Below, one piece after another: positions 24,394-36,548 of a DNA stretch of 64,000 bases. Made by a program: the position numbers and the translations under genes. Positions within the stretch are counted from its first letter, which is position 1. Each line of letters starts with the position of its first letter. The notes beneath the pieces are model-generated. The model was given only the letters and a program-made list of their open reading frames with translations, was not told where the DNA came from and did not search any database. Source of the DNA: Spironucleus salmonicida (lineage: Eukaryota; Fornicata; Diplomonadida; Hexamitidae); NCBI GenBank assembly GCA_000497125.2, contig CM035318.1, positions 1,732,001-1,796,000 of the forward strand. The letters are read 5' to 3'.

Positions 24394-26271
24394 TCATTTC
24401 ATACTATGTAGAAGTTAAATTATTTATTAATAGCACTGATCGCAAATCCAACATTCATGATACAAAAAATTCCTATCATCTAGACGTTACATAAAGCACT
24501 TAACACCCATCTTTGTAGTAATGATCTATGCGTTCCGTAGTAATTTATTTGGAACAATTGTATCTAAATTTCTACCTGCCATATCATAAAATTTAGTTAA
24601 ATTGATTAGATCTAGTCTAGCTTTTTGTTAGTTTTATTTGATTTTTGATATTGTATCATAAAATTATTTGGTAGCTTATAACGCATCAGCGTGATCTCCT
24701 TACATGAACACTTTTATTAACTAAATAGAATCACCTGGAAAAGTAAACTCATCAGCTTAATTATTTTGCTACTTTTTTTCTAATGACATTCGCATTGTAT
24801 CTCTAAATTATAAATATGAATCATCATTGAAAATAATTGCATTTAACGCTGAATATATATCACAAATAGATAATTAGCGAAAATTATCAATAATTTATGG
24901 TATCTTATTTTTAAAATAGTAGAGTGGTTCAGAAAGTAGAAATTTTAATGGTAATTTAAATGTAGCATTTACCTATTCACATCGTGAACATAGATGTTTT
25001 GGCCTATCATTTATTTCTAGTTCTTCTAAGAGTTTAATATATCCTTGATCTTAAGAAACTTACTCAATAACAGTTTCTAAAAATAGGTAAGACTTATTTA
25101 CTTTGTTCATATTCTCACTAGATAAGTCTAGTTAGACTTAATAGATTAAGCTATGTATATCTTTTTATTGATAGTTGTTTTACCTTAATGCCACTGAGTA
25201 TATATTTTTAAATATTTAGTTAGTACTTTATACCATAGTTTTATTTTAAAATGCTAAGACTACATCTCTACATATTTTATAATTTAAAAAATATGGTTAA
25301 TTAAAGTCTGATCGGATAGAAAATAATAATTTTTAGCTCCATTCTAAATCTATTTCTTGTTTATTAATAATTATGCTAGTAGCAAATAAAAATGTTAATT
25401 ATTATCCACAAATTTAATATCTAGTAACTGTAGATTCATGCAATTATACATAAGCAATGATTTTCGTTATTTTATGTCCTTGTTTCTATGAAACAAATAC
25501 ATGTTAAATGAAGCTAGTAAAAAGTTTGTTTATCATATGTAAAGTTGTTTAGCTAAGTGCAAACTAGTCTGCTCTACTAGAATCCGAAAAGAAAGTAGTA
25601 AACCGTTAGTTGCAATCATAATTATATAAATGAGGTAAAATTGAACAATTTCTGCCTTCAGCTGTAATAGAATCTGGCTCCCATTTTACTTTAATTATTT
25701 AATATCTAATTTAGGAAACAGAATTATGAATATAATCTTTATAATCAATGTCTTTTTCTTATTATCCAGATGTTTAATTCTATTATATTTGTAATCTATA
25801 CTTTGTTTCAGCTATAGCTTTGTCAAAATTAAGTTTAGGTTCAAATTTTTCATCATTCTCTCTAATAATTCCTGGTAATTTAAATATAACTTTTTATAAA
25901 ATACATGTCAAATCAATTCTCTGCATATTAGATAACAATGATCTTAACTATGGCGGAGATAAATAATCAACTTTATAAACAATATCTGAATTACAATTAA
26001 GATCAATATATATTATCATTGCACAACATTATAACGGATAGCAATCTTAATTAAAAATATCAACTATTTTATCTGAAGTAAATGAATCTTTACCACGCTT
26101 TAAAACAGCAGGTTCTTTGATCGAGGAAAAATACCAATTTTTTATAACTGAGTGCTCAATGAAAATAGTATCGGGTAGATAAAATGATGTATTAGTTAAC
26201 AGATTATCTTTATGTTTGGTTTTTTTCCAAATAAGATCATAAACAGAAGGTGAAAACCATGTTGATGTCAT
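24394..26271 (-). CDS. Hypothetical protein with C-terminal Cys pairs, 625 aa
   Basis: The 625-residue soluble protein starts MTSTWFSPSVYDLIWKK. A mixed alpha/beta N-terminal half contains YPLQCCAMIIYIDLNCNSD. A helical C-terminal half has two Cys pairs, HLCSRCEQV and ECWICDQCYQQI, that could bind zinc or iron. There is no signal or membrane span. Composition and length support a real gene, but I do not recognise a family. It is convergent with the kinesin gene (11 bases between stops) and divergent to the gene at 26323. Confidence 0.6.
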
Positions 26272-26322
26272 ATTTAAAATCTAATATCTATCTAATATCT
26301 ATATATAATATCAAATAATAAA
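26272..26322. promoter_or_regulatory. Bidirectional AT spacer with TATA-like element
   Basis: The 51-base spacer between divergent starts contains CTATATATAATATCAAATAA 5-20 bases before the plus-strand ATG and repeats of CTAATATCTAT. TATATAATAT recurs in most spacers here and is the best candidate core promoter element. Confidence 0.4.
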
Positions 26323-26859
26323 ATGCAAAGTTATGGTTTTTAAAATTTCTAGTAAGACTAAAAAGTAAATATTTAGTAATCTTAGCCAGTTTAGCATAAT
26401 AAATCATCTATAATAATATCTGATCAGAATGATAATTTAATATAGGATGAGCTTTAATTATTATAATTAGTAAAATAGCTTACTTAATAGTAGATTTTAC
26501 TGCCTGAGCTTAAAGAGTCTATTGAATAAATACATATTCATACCGCTTTATAGTATAGCCAATTGTATTAAGTTTAAACAAAGTCATTATTATAAATGAT
26601 AGAATTTAGAATTCAAAAAATGTAACAAGTATAATTTTTTTAACAGGAGGAAGATTTAGATTAGGTTGAATTATAGCTTAATTTCATTGAATAAAGACTA
26701 TTAAAGATGTTTAATAATCTATCAACCACTAAGTCTTTCAATGCTAAAGAGCTTTTGGCTGAAAATGATAAATTTGATGTATCTAAAGATGACAAATTAT
26801 CTATTAATTTGGAGGCAAGTAAAAAATAAATGTAAAAATGGGAAATTATTTTAGAATGA
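26323..26859 (+). CDS. Gln-rich coiled-coil protein, 178 aa
   Basis: The protein is helical and very Gln-rich (most Gln from TAA/TAG). It begins MQSYGFQNFQQDQKVNIQQS, has a long amphipathic middle with Leu/Ile heptads, and a charged C-terminus with DKFDVSKDDKLSINLEA. There is no signal or membrane segment. It is likely a structural or adaptor coiled coil; no family is recognised. Confidence 0.55.
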
Positions 26860-26915
26860 ATAACTTAAATATTATATCATACTGACATTAATTTATATGT
26901 TTTATTTAATATTAA

Positions 26916-27107
26916 ATGGCAAAAAAATAAAAAAATGATAAATAATCAGATAAAAAAGGTAAATAGAAAGTTACTGGTTGGAGTTAAAAATAAAGAGATG
27001 GACATAATAAGGCATGTAAAAGGTTATAGACATAAGAACAATTTCTTATGTAAGAGGTTAAATAATTAGCAAAATAAGTTAAGGTAAAGACTTAGACTGA
27101 AAATTGA
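26916..27107 (+). CDS. Very small basic protein, 63 aa
   Basis: The 63-residue frame has a strongly Lys/Gln-rich first half (MAKKQKNDKQSDKKGKQK), a TGWS turn and a short helix (EQFLMQEVKQLAKQV). It is separated by 56 bases from the upstream gene stop and 54 from the next ATG, the usual spacing here. Basic tails of this kind occur in ribosome- or nucleolus-associated proteins, but that is only composition. Confidence 0.45.
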
Positions 27108-27161
27108 ATAATTCAAATATTATAATCTATATATTATATTATTCATATTATTTAACTTGTA

Positions 27162-28061
27162 ATGTTTGAATACACTTTACGCCATAATTTTACTAAAAAA
27201 CAAAGATATGATAGTTTCTTATCTTCTGAATTAATATCAACAGATTAGAATGATATCTATTACTTTGATTAATCAAAGTTTGCCGTAAATAAATTTACTT
27301 TGCCAGAAAATATTTCAAAAGATTGTAACCAATGGGATTTAATTCCAGTTGAGTTAAAATTTGAATAGATTCTATCTGATATTACTGATGTGCTTAAAAT
27401 CAAGGTATATAAAAATTTTCTTTATTTTGTGACATTAACATCGTTTAATACTTATGATTTAGATACTAAAAGTTTAAAATCTATTTCACTTATGTATGGC
27501 GAGTGGAACTTTACGATCTTAGCTGAAAAAATATTCTTATACTCTTAAACACTCAATATTTTTAATGTTGTCCAGCAAAATAAAGCTGAGTTAGATTTTA
27601 TTAGCCTTCCGTCATCTCCAATAAATATATTGCAAGTTAATGAGCAGATTATAATAGTATTTAGTCAATTTTTTGCGATATATTCAATCTAATTAAACCT
27701 TCTTAAGTAAATACCTGTACCTGCAAAAGTTGATGTAGTAGCTGCCTAGATGAATGAATGCCACCTTATTTTAGCTAGTAAATAGCGTTAAATTCTTAAA
27801 GTTTCTATAGAAGGCAAAGTACTTGGCACAATTTAGGCTGCTACCAAATATGATCCATAATAAATATTTTTCATTGATGACTCTATAATTTTATAATCTA
27901 GAAGCCATGAAGTTATACGCTAAAGCTTTACATAGAAAAATGATAGATTTTCTGGAGTTAGAGGGGATGCACCTTGGGTTGGTGGCGAAATTAGTTAAGG
28001 GACATTTGTAGGTCTTACTGAAGGGGGTATTTATATAATATTTGGAGTGAAGAATTTATGA
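27162..28061 (+). CDS. Beta-rich (propeller-like) hypothetical protein, 299 aa
   Basis: The 299 residues show repeated short hydrophobic strands separated by turns (KVYKNFLYFVTLTSFNTYDL, EKIFLYSQTLNIFNVV, QIIIVFSQFFAIYSIQ), spaced about 40 apart. This is the pattern of a divergent beta-propeller, though WD dipeptides are not obvious. The end is Gly-rich (GGIYIIFGVKNL). Its TGA overlaps the ATG of the next gene by four bases (ATGA). Function unknown. Confidence 0.55.
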
Positions 28062-28573
28062 GTTTTGTAGATGAACTTGTAAAAATGCATGTTTAAGTTA
28101 GCGAAAATGCATACTAAACACTAGGTAATGTATAATTTTTTAGGGAATTAATTAACGAAAGGCTATCTGATATTTCCCTTATAGTACTTTCATTTTACCT
28201 TAGTTTAGTTCCATATGTTGATACTGTTGAAAATAAAACGTATGCTTATTTTACAATAATTTTTATGCACATTTATCTACTATGCTATGGGTATGACATA
28301 TCATACACCCATTTTATAAATTAATAACATTACTTTTCTGGACTTCAGCTATTAGATACTATTTATCCCATCCCAGCTAAAACAAAAAATATAGCTTATT
28401 TATAAGTTGTAAAATATTGTTCTATATTAATTTAAAATTTTGTAATAGTTAGTTTAATGAGTAGATTTATATTGTAGTAACCGTATTATCTCCTAGCAAT
28501 ATATATTCCTGTCGTCATTTTTATTCCTATATTTATTTATTTGGGTTACGTTGTTGCAAACATTATTAAGTGA
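28058..28573 (+). CDS. Multi-span membrane protein, 171 aa
   Basis: After an amphipathic N-terminus (MSFVDELVKMHVQVSENAYQ) there are four to five hydrophobic segments: SLIVLSFYLSLVPYV, YFTIIFMHIYLLCYG, a weaker QNFVIVSLMSRF, and YLLAIYIPVVIFIPIFIYLG near the C-terminus. The tail ends VVANIIK. The layout suggests an endomembrane protein. No family is recognised. The start codon shares four bases with the stop of the upstream gene. Confidence 0.55.
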
Positions 28574-28607
28574 TAATATTATATAATATTAGAATACAAT
28601 ATAATAA

Positions 28608-29210
28608 ATGTAAGATGAGTAATAGTTACCTTAAAGACCTTTGCTATTTCCCATTTACTCTTTATTTGAGTAATATTATATAGAAAATAATATTCAAAAA
28701 CCAGTGCTAACGTAATAAGCTCTAGAATATCTTGAAAAATTAGTAGACTCACTTTTTACCTTATTGCTTAATTCTAGTCAGGCATACAGAGACCCAGATA
28801 AATAAATTACTATTTTCTAATAAAATATAGCGAAAAATCGCTTAGATAAGTTTTTATAATCAAAAATATATTTGAATACTAGTTATTTTATAAACCATTT
28901 ATCAATGAGTAATGACTTGGATAATTAAACTGCTTAATCATAATACCTGTTTCTGAATAGTAACAAAATCCCATCATTTTTAGAAATTTAAAATGCCACA
29001 TAATAAAACCATAAGCATAATTCAGATATTGAATTGGCTGATTTACTTTTTGAATAAATAGATTTTAAAGCAGAATTATAAATAGAAGTCAATGTATGGG
29101 ATATTACGGGTGTAGCATTAACTGCTGCGAATGCTCTTTACTACGGGCAAGAGGGTTATGGTGACTAATTATAAAAAATAATTAGAAGATCTGCAGAATA
29201 TGGTAAGTGA
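28608..29210 (+). CDS. Hypothetical protein, 200 aa
   Basis: The 200-residue frame starts MQDEQQLPQRPLLFPIYSLF. A helical region (QALEYLEKLVDSLFTLLLN) is followed by a linker and an acidic helix, then a C-terminal helix rich in Ala/Tyr/Gly (GVALTAANALYYGQEGYGD). The first 70 residues could be a histone-fold-type helix set as in TAF subunits, but the match is not specific. It is convergent with prefoldin 5 with 9 bases between the stops. Confidence 0.5.
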
Positions 29211-29219
29211 TAATTTTTA

Positions 29220-29675
29220 TCATTCGACAGTTTTTTAACCTTACTATTTAGCATAAGCTTCTCTACCCCTTACTTCCATCTCAATTTATTCCTTAGTAAG
29301 CTAGTTATGACCTAATGCCGAGCGTATTTTATTTAATTCAGCTTTTCTATTGCCTATTCTATTTTCGTAAAATTTAACTGCATCTTACTTAGAAAGTTCA
29401 GCACAATATCCACCGCCAAGGTTAACTAAAAAATTCTCTGCGTCAGATATTTACGCATATACATAACATGACTCAGTAAAAGGCACTAAGGCTTAGTTAT
29501 CCTTCTTACTATGTTGAAGAGTATTAATAGCATTGATAGCATTTTAACAAAGTTACAACCCCTACTAAATAACTGGTAAAGTACGGGATAGTGCTTCGTG
29601 CTCAGCTTACAACTATTTGTATAGAGATGAAAGTGTCTCATTTGGCAGACGAGATACATCAACTTATTAAGCCAT
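29220..29675 (-). CDS. Prefoldin subunit 5
   Basis: The protein has 151 residues, the normal prefoldin alpha-class length. An N-terminal coiled-coil helix (LSSLYKQLQAEHEALSRTL) leads to a beta-hairpin region with LVPFTESCYVYAQISDAENF and LVNLGGGYCAELS. These match the LVPLTxSxYVPGxLxDxxxVLVDVGTGYYVE of subunit 5. A second long helix ends in a charged tail. Prefoldin is a hexameric cytosolic chaperone that passes nascent actin and tubulin to CCT. The Gly-rich turn GGGY supports alpha-class assignment. Confidence 0.8.
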
Positions 29676-29728
29676 TTACAGAAATTTGAAATGGTAAGGA
29701 AAAAATTACAATATAATACTATATAATA

Positions 29729-29894
29729 ATGAGTTTAAATCATTAGGAAAGTTTAAGCTATTATGGTTATCTTGCATAACGGATAAGCAACGCTCTCTGT
29801 GGGTCGTCTTCGTTTCTCAAAAGAACAGCTATAAAGAAATGATCAAATACTCGATACATCAAGTATTGTTAGTTTTTATAAACTCCTTAAATGA
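29729..29894 (+). CDS. Possible small ORFs, low confidence
   Basis: Two short overlapping frames lie here. One is 37 codons from the ATG at 29729 to TGA at 29840 (MSLNHQESLSYYGYLAQR start). The other is 43 codons from the ATG at 29763 to TGA at 29892 (ending IVSFYKLLK). Both look weakly protein-like, and base composition is higher in G/C than nearby spacers. At most one is likely real, or an unseen intron could join pieces. Nothing else convincing lies in 29676-29948. Confidence 0.2.
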
Positions 29895-29948
29895 TTGAGC
29901 TACTTAGATCTAAATTTTGTTATTTAGTAACATCAGTACTATATTATC

Positions 29949-30179
29949 TCATAAGTTATATATCCTACTTGAATATTAAAATTTTTTAACAAATATGTTC
30001 TCTTTATAATTGTACAATGGGTAATACTTAACTGTTAGACGTATTTTATTATTATTGAAATTATTATGGTAGTTATTATGTTTAAAATTATTAAATTCGT
30101 TATATTGGCGGAGGTTATTGAGAAATTGCCTAAAAGAATTATGGGGCAGTTGGTGATTGCATTTAAAATAATATACCAT
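29949..30179 (-). CDS. Asn-rich small protein, 76 aa
   Basis: The 76-residue frame starts MVYYFKCNHQLPHNSFRQF, then has an Asn/Phe/His-rich stretch (EFNNFKHNNYHNNFNNNK) and ends with a basic aromatic tail. Such composition can be a low-complexity protein or chance translation of AT-rich DNA. Its ATG is followed upstream by ATAATATAAT repeats as at other starts here. Confidence 0.3.
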
Positions 30180-30227
30180 AAATAATATAATAATATAATA
30201 ATTATTTAATATAAGTATTATTAAATT

Positions 30228-30461
30228 TCACTTATTTTCTTCAAATTAAGTTGGTATACAGTTGGATACAGTATTTACTAAGCCTAGAAACTGAAGTTGG
30301 CCGAATACGTCATACCCATAGACAGCACGAGTACCTAAGCTTTCTCCTTTTACTTCCGCGTATATTTATTGATCTGCTATAACTACGTCAGTATTACTTT
30401 AATCTTTTGCTAGAAATAGTGTTTAAGGTTAATATTCATCAGGGAATATCAAACTCTTCAT
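30228..30461 (-). CDS. Small beta-rich protein, 77 aa
   Basis: The 77-residue protein starts MKSLIFPDEYQPQTLFLAKD and reads as a compact beta protein (DVVIADQQIYAEVKGESLG, AVYGYDVFGQLQFLGL), ending in an acidic-basic tail. The balanced composition is unlike chance AT translation, so a real gene is likely. No family is recognised. It is divergent to the LRR-like gene at 30512 across a 50-base spacer. Confidence 0.5.
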
Positions 30462-30511
30462 TTTGAATAAGTAATATATAATTATTTTATATTATTTTTC
30501 AATTTAATAAA

Positions 30512-31585
30512 ATGTAATATCTAGACTTTTATTTGAAAACCTGCAATTTTAAAGGCATTTAACCATATTATAAGTTTATATCATAATTATAATAATATAA
30601 TTAGCATTTAGAAATTGATTTATTTTAGATTCCAATATTTTAAACACTATAAAAAATGAAACCCGATTCTATAGTGATAACATAAATACTTATTGTATAA
30701 GAACTTTTAGACATATTTCCAGACACGTTATGCTAAATTAAAATTCATTCTTGCTCACTTACAATTAGCCCTAAACTGCTTTAAGGTTTATTTTATAAAC
30801 TTCAAAAAATCAGACAATTAACTATACTTTCATGCTAATTATCAGATAATTTTTTTATTGAATTGGCAAAAACTAAAATTTAATTACATTTTATTTCTAT
30901 TAATTCAGGATAAATTACACTAAAAGGAGTTAAAGCACTAGTTAGATATCTAGAAAACCTTGATAGCACTATTCATTTGCATTTAGAACGAATTAATTTA
31001 ACGGATAATGTGAAATAGTATTTAATTTAACAGACCAGGCAATGTTAAAACATTATTTATTTTTCTTTTAATAATACTATTGTAAAGAATGAGTAAGAAA
31101 TTGAACCTGTTGTGTAGTAGAGCGAAAAATTACCATTACCTGTTTAAAGTTTTCCAGATAACTTAATAAAGCAGTAAGTAGATAATATCGAGATGTTTCT
31201 GCAATAGTATTTAAAGCAATATGAAATAGAATTTAATATTAAATATTCGATGTACCATACTTAAACCTTATTATTTTAAAAAGTATAAGAGCAAGTAAAA
31301 AAATTATGCAGTAGTTATTAACAAGACTAGTAATAATTTATAGGGCAGCTTGAGTCCAATATAAATAATTTAATTCTATAAAATGAGCATGTATAGTAAC
31401 AAAAAAATAATAATTTATAATAATTAAAATCAGAAAAATAAAGATTAGAATTATAAAAATAATCATAGCTACAGTATATAGATCAGTTAACATAAAATAA
31501 TTATACTTCTGTTGATATTTAGTTAATAAAATAGAGAATTAATAAAATAAAATAGCAAATAAAAAACTTATAAAAATAAAAGTGA
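30512..31585 (+). CDS. LRR-like plus coiled-coil protein, 357 aa
   Basis: Residues about 50-190 show spaced leucine/isoleucine units with LxxLxLxxCxL/N character (IVITQILIVQELLDIFPD, LQKIRQLTILSCQLSD, LENLDSTIHLHLERINL), resembling a degenerate leucine-rich repeat. The rest is a Gln-rich coiled coil to the C-terminus. Such LRR-coiled-coil proteins are common at axonemes and basal bodies. No signal or membrane segment is present. Gln codons are nearly all TAA/TAG. It ends 4 bases from the convergent CK2-beta gene. Confidence 0.55.
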
Positions 31586-31589
31586 GTTA

Positions 31590-32267
31590 TCATTATTCTT
31601 AAGTTTTTAGTCTCATTTCTTTTTTTTATTTGTGCAGCAATTCTTTTTGTTCCTTGGCAAGTTAAAGTTTAACATAATCTAGTTAAAATCCAAATAAATA
31701 ATTTCCACAATACATGTCTTTTATTCCTTCCTATGATGCAAATTATTTTTCTAATTCTACAAACCTAATAAAAAGTAATTATGCTATATCAACTCCAAAG
31801 AATGCACCATCTACAGGATTTTACCCATGGAAATGATATGTATCATTGCATTTAACACAATATACTGCAAAAGGTGAAATACCTGGAGTATTATCTAGAC
31901 CTACTGGTACCACTTAACAATTACAACCATCAGTAGGGCATTTTCCATAGACATTTGATTAAACTAGTTTATAAAATTGTTTCAATCCTTCTTCTGTTTG
32001 TATATATCTTTTATGTATGAGACCATACAATATCAATGGTTCCATTGTTGAAATTAGCTATTAATTCTTATGTAACACTGCATTTTTTAGACTACTTAGA
32101 ACCTCTGGAAAATCAGTAAACAGTTTTTACAGATCTGTGTGGTTGAATGGATCCGCTACATATTCATATGGAACCTCTATTAAATACTCAGATTAGATGT
32201 TTTATATTTGAAGGTCAGATGTTCCAGAAGAACTAATCTCTTAAGATGAATGTTGGTTATATGCCAT
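31590..32267 (-). CDS. Casein kinase II regulatory (beta) subunit
   Basis: The protein has 225 residues, the typical CK2-beta size. The acidic-hydrophobic N-terminal core (YLIEVPYEYVADPFNHTDL, residues 28-46) corresponds to the family's FxxEVxxxYIxDxFNLTGL. YGLIHKRYI is at 81-89. The zinc ribbon uses Cys110, Cys115, Cys135 and Cys138 (CPTDGC...CVKC), followed by VDGAFFG. CK2-beta dimerises through this zinc ribbon and holds two catalytic subunits to form the constitutive Ser/Thr kinase. The tail is Lys/Gln-rich. The N-terminal Ser-rich stretch before residue 20 resembles the autophosphorylated end of CK2-beta. Confidence 0.9.
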
Positions 32268-32320
32268 TCTAATAAAGTGTAATATAGTAGATATATTATA
32301 TAATATATTTAAATCACTAT

Positions 32321-33505
<1,185 letters not shown>

Positions 33506-33701
33506 TTAGAATTTAGAAATAAATTAACTTATTTAAATATATTATAAAAGTAAAATTATTTTTATAAGTAATTTTTAAAACATGACTGGTTAATCATCCA
33601 ACCTTTATTTTTATTTAAAATCTATTTGATATGAAAATCAGACTAAGTTTTGTGATAGAATTAATAAAATTTCAGAAAAAAAGCAAATTAATAATGATTT
33701 T

Positions 33702-35114
33702 TCACTAAGCGGAATAAATAAACAAATTTGAAACTGTTGCAACAGCCATAACATTTTCAGCAGGACTCCAATCTAAAAATTAAATTTTCTTCCTAATATC
33801 AGTAGGATCTAATGCTAAATTTTCATAAACCACTTTACCTTATTCATAGATTGGTAGACCACCAACACTAGGACTAGGACTTGCCTTTTGACCCAAATGG
33901 GTCTAAATTGCACGAGTTCTTCTTCTTACTTATCTCGTTGCCTAAATATTATACCCTGTGATACTTTGAGGATTTTTAGCATTAAATATATTAAACCTAT
34001 CTGTATAACTACCCGTTGCAAACATAGTACAATCATTATTGAAAACTACATCATTTCTATCAAAAATTGCCTCAGAATCTAACAACTTTTGGGCGAAGTC
34101 TTTGACAAATGGATGCTATGGGATTATATTAAGAGGTCGGTTTTCCATTCTAATATCCCAAAGCCTAACTGATAGCAAATCTCTTGCTATTATTAAATTA
34201 CCTTATTTTGCCATATGAACTGATGATATACCAGCAGCAATATCTGCTTGTTAACTTACCTGGCCAAAAATATGATACGGCAAATCCGCAGTTGACTGTA
34301 AAGGGTTAGCAAAATTCCTACAAACTCTATCACAAATAGCAGAAATACGAGTATCAGCCAAACACACACCTCCATGTGATGTACCAAAAACAAAAACTGC
34401 AGAGTTTGTAGGAGAATAATCTGCATATGTAATAACTTCTGAAACCTCATCCAGTTTTGGAGGCTTTAAATCTACTACAGTTATTGCTTCGTTAACATTA
34501 TTGAGTGACCAAACTGCAATTTTAAGATCATCAGATATCAGAAATTAGTCAGAGTCATGAGATATAGCAACTGCATTGATATGATAATTTGTAACATTAT
34601 CAAAAAGTTTTTTCTAAGTACAAATAGGTTAGAATTCATCTACATTTACTACTTTTGGTAGTAATAAATTATTAGCATCATCAAGTTTTGATTTATTATT
34701 CCCATACTTAGACATATTGTTCGACGCAACTCTCTATACTCTTTTATTTTCTATTTTCCAAACTTTAACAGATCTTTCATTTGATGTCAATAAAAATAGC
34801 GATTTAGAGGTTTAAGGTAACCATTATAGCTAAATAACTCGTTCAGAAACTGAAACAGATCTAAGAGCATCAAAACCTTAAACGTGTGCTTGAAACTCAG
34901 AATAAAACTGATATTCAATAGTTGGACGCCCTGCAGCATTAATCGCCTGATGGCGTTCAAAAACTATTACTCTACCACCTCGGTCGCCTGCCGCCAGGAA
35001 AGAGCCATCATGATTAAATTTTAAGCAGGATATCATATCAGTTTCCTAAACCTGTTCAATCGGAGCCACATCTCCAAAAACCTACCGAAAATTCCAATCT
35101 AACGAATTTGACAT
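33702..35114 (-). CDS. PP2A regulatory subunit B55
   Basis: The protein is a 470-residue WD-repeat propeller. The N-terminus (DWNFRQVFGDVAPIEQVQE) leads to DMISCLKFNHDGSFLAAGDR, GGRVIVFER and LQWLPQ, matching B55 sequences ([34 protein letters not shown]). Later segments NYHINAVAISHDSDQFLISD, ISAICDRVC, ARDLLSVRLWDIRMENRPL and the final AVATVSNLFIYSA are also diagnostic. B55 directs PP2A to mitotic-exit substrates. It is divergent to SepSecS over a 105-base spacer with a TATATATAAT element. Confidence 0.9.
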
Positions 35115-35219
35115 TATTGATCGAAGTGGAGCGTATATATAATGAGTAGTACAGTATATAAAAATATGCTTTTAGTTATTGTAAAATAAATTTAATTATA
35201 TATAGGTTATATTTATTAA
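35115..35219. promoter_or_regulatory. Bidirectional spacer between PP2A-B55 and SepSecS
   Basis: The spacer carries GCGTATATATAATGAG near 35132-35147 and AATTATATATAGGTTATATT near 35196-35215. The second sits 5-25 bases before the SepSecS ATG. The arrangement matches the TATATA-type element of other spacers. Confidence 0.4.
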
Positions 35220-36506
35220 ATGAAAATGCCATATATTGAATTAATAAAAGAGCGTGAAAATGCATACGAGAATGTTAAAAATTAGTTAATCAGCTCATAA
35301 TAAATCCCGAAATATGGATACTCTCAACATATTATTTAATAGCTTCTATTTTATTTTTCTTCTGCTGATTTTAATAATCATTAGTCATCAGGAGCTGGAG
35401 AAAGAGAAGGTAGAGTATTTTCATCTTTAGTGTAATAACGACATTATGGATTTTCTCATGGAATAGGGAGATCTGGGGATCTTCTTGAAGATTAACCTAA
35501 AGCAGCTGGTAGTAGCCTGTTGCATAGGATAACCAGAAATCTTGCATGTCATGCATTGTAAAAATGTGGGTTTTAAGCAAAAGATACACTTATTACTCCA
35601 TTTTGTGTAGGTATGAGCATAAATTATATCATTTAACATTTAAAATTAAAAACTATAGCCTGGATAAGAATGGATTAAAAAAGTGTTCCAAAGGCGATTT
35701 AATTATCTGGAGCGAAAATAATAGTAATAAATACTATAGCTAAAAATAATTATGTAATTGGTGACTATAATTAGCTAGAGTTAATAATTAATGATGTTGA
35801 TTGTGTAATTTCGACAACAAGTTGCTTTTCGCCTAGAGTACCAGATAACATGTAGTAAATTTGTTAGATAGTTGGGAAAAATAAGAAATATCATATTGTA
35901 AATAATGCATATGGTATACATTCTGAAATAATGCATTAGTTAAATAAATATCCATCTATTAATTTTGTTGTGTCTTCTTTAGATAAGAATTTTATGATTC
36001 CAGTTTCTGGTTGCCTTATTTATAGTAAATATAAATAATAAATACAAGACTTGGGCAAGTCATATGCTGGAAGGGCATCTGGCTCATAAATAATTGATTT
36101 ATTCATTACATTACTAGAATTAGGATAAATGGGAATTGCTTAATTGCAAAAATAACGTAGAAATATTTTTGAATTATTTGTAAATGAATTATAAAAAATA
36201 CCCCAAATTGTTGTTACCACAATTCCAGATAATGATATATCATTTTATTTTTACTTTACTGATTAATCTAAATATGAGGCTAAAAAGATATCATCAGAAT
36301 TATTTAGAAGCGGAATTTCAGGATCTAAAGCTTTAATTAAAGGCAAAACTGAATTTTTTTAAACATTTATATTAGAGGATTTTGGGAGAGGTGGTGTGCA
36401 TGATTTTCCTGACTATATTACATGTGCTGCTAGTATTGGCATGTAATAAACTGAGGTCTATAATTATATTAAAAAATTAAAATAAATTATTTCTTCAGTT
36501 TAATGA
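35220..36506 (+). CDS. SEPSECS: O-phosphoseryl-tRNA(Sec) selenium transferase (SepSecS)
   Basis: The protein has 428 residues. It converts phosphoseryl-tRNA(Sec) to selenocysteinyl-tRNA(Sec) using PLP and selenophosphate. Diagnostic segments: the P-loop SGAGEREGRVFSSL (57-70), HGIGRSGD (80-87), QPKAAGSSLL (92-101), then STTSCFSPRVPD (198-209), HIVNNAYGIHSE (225-236) and SLDKNFMIPVSG (253-264), where Lys256 is the expected Schiff-base lysine. Next are SYAGRASGS and ITLLELG. Family sequences show the same order. Many Gln are TAA/TAG (QQRHYGFSHG contains two TAA). It is somewhat shorter than human (about 500). Its presence implies a selenocysteine pathway in a genome where TGA is also the only stop. 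Confidence 0.95.
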
Positions 36507-36548
36507 TAAAATTATAATTTATATACGATATATTATGTATTTGTAAAA

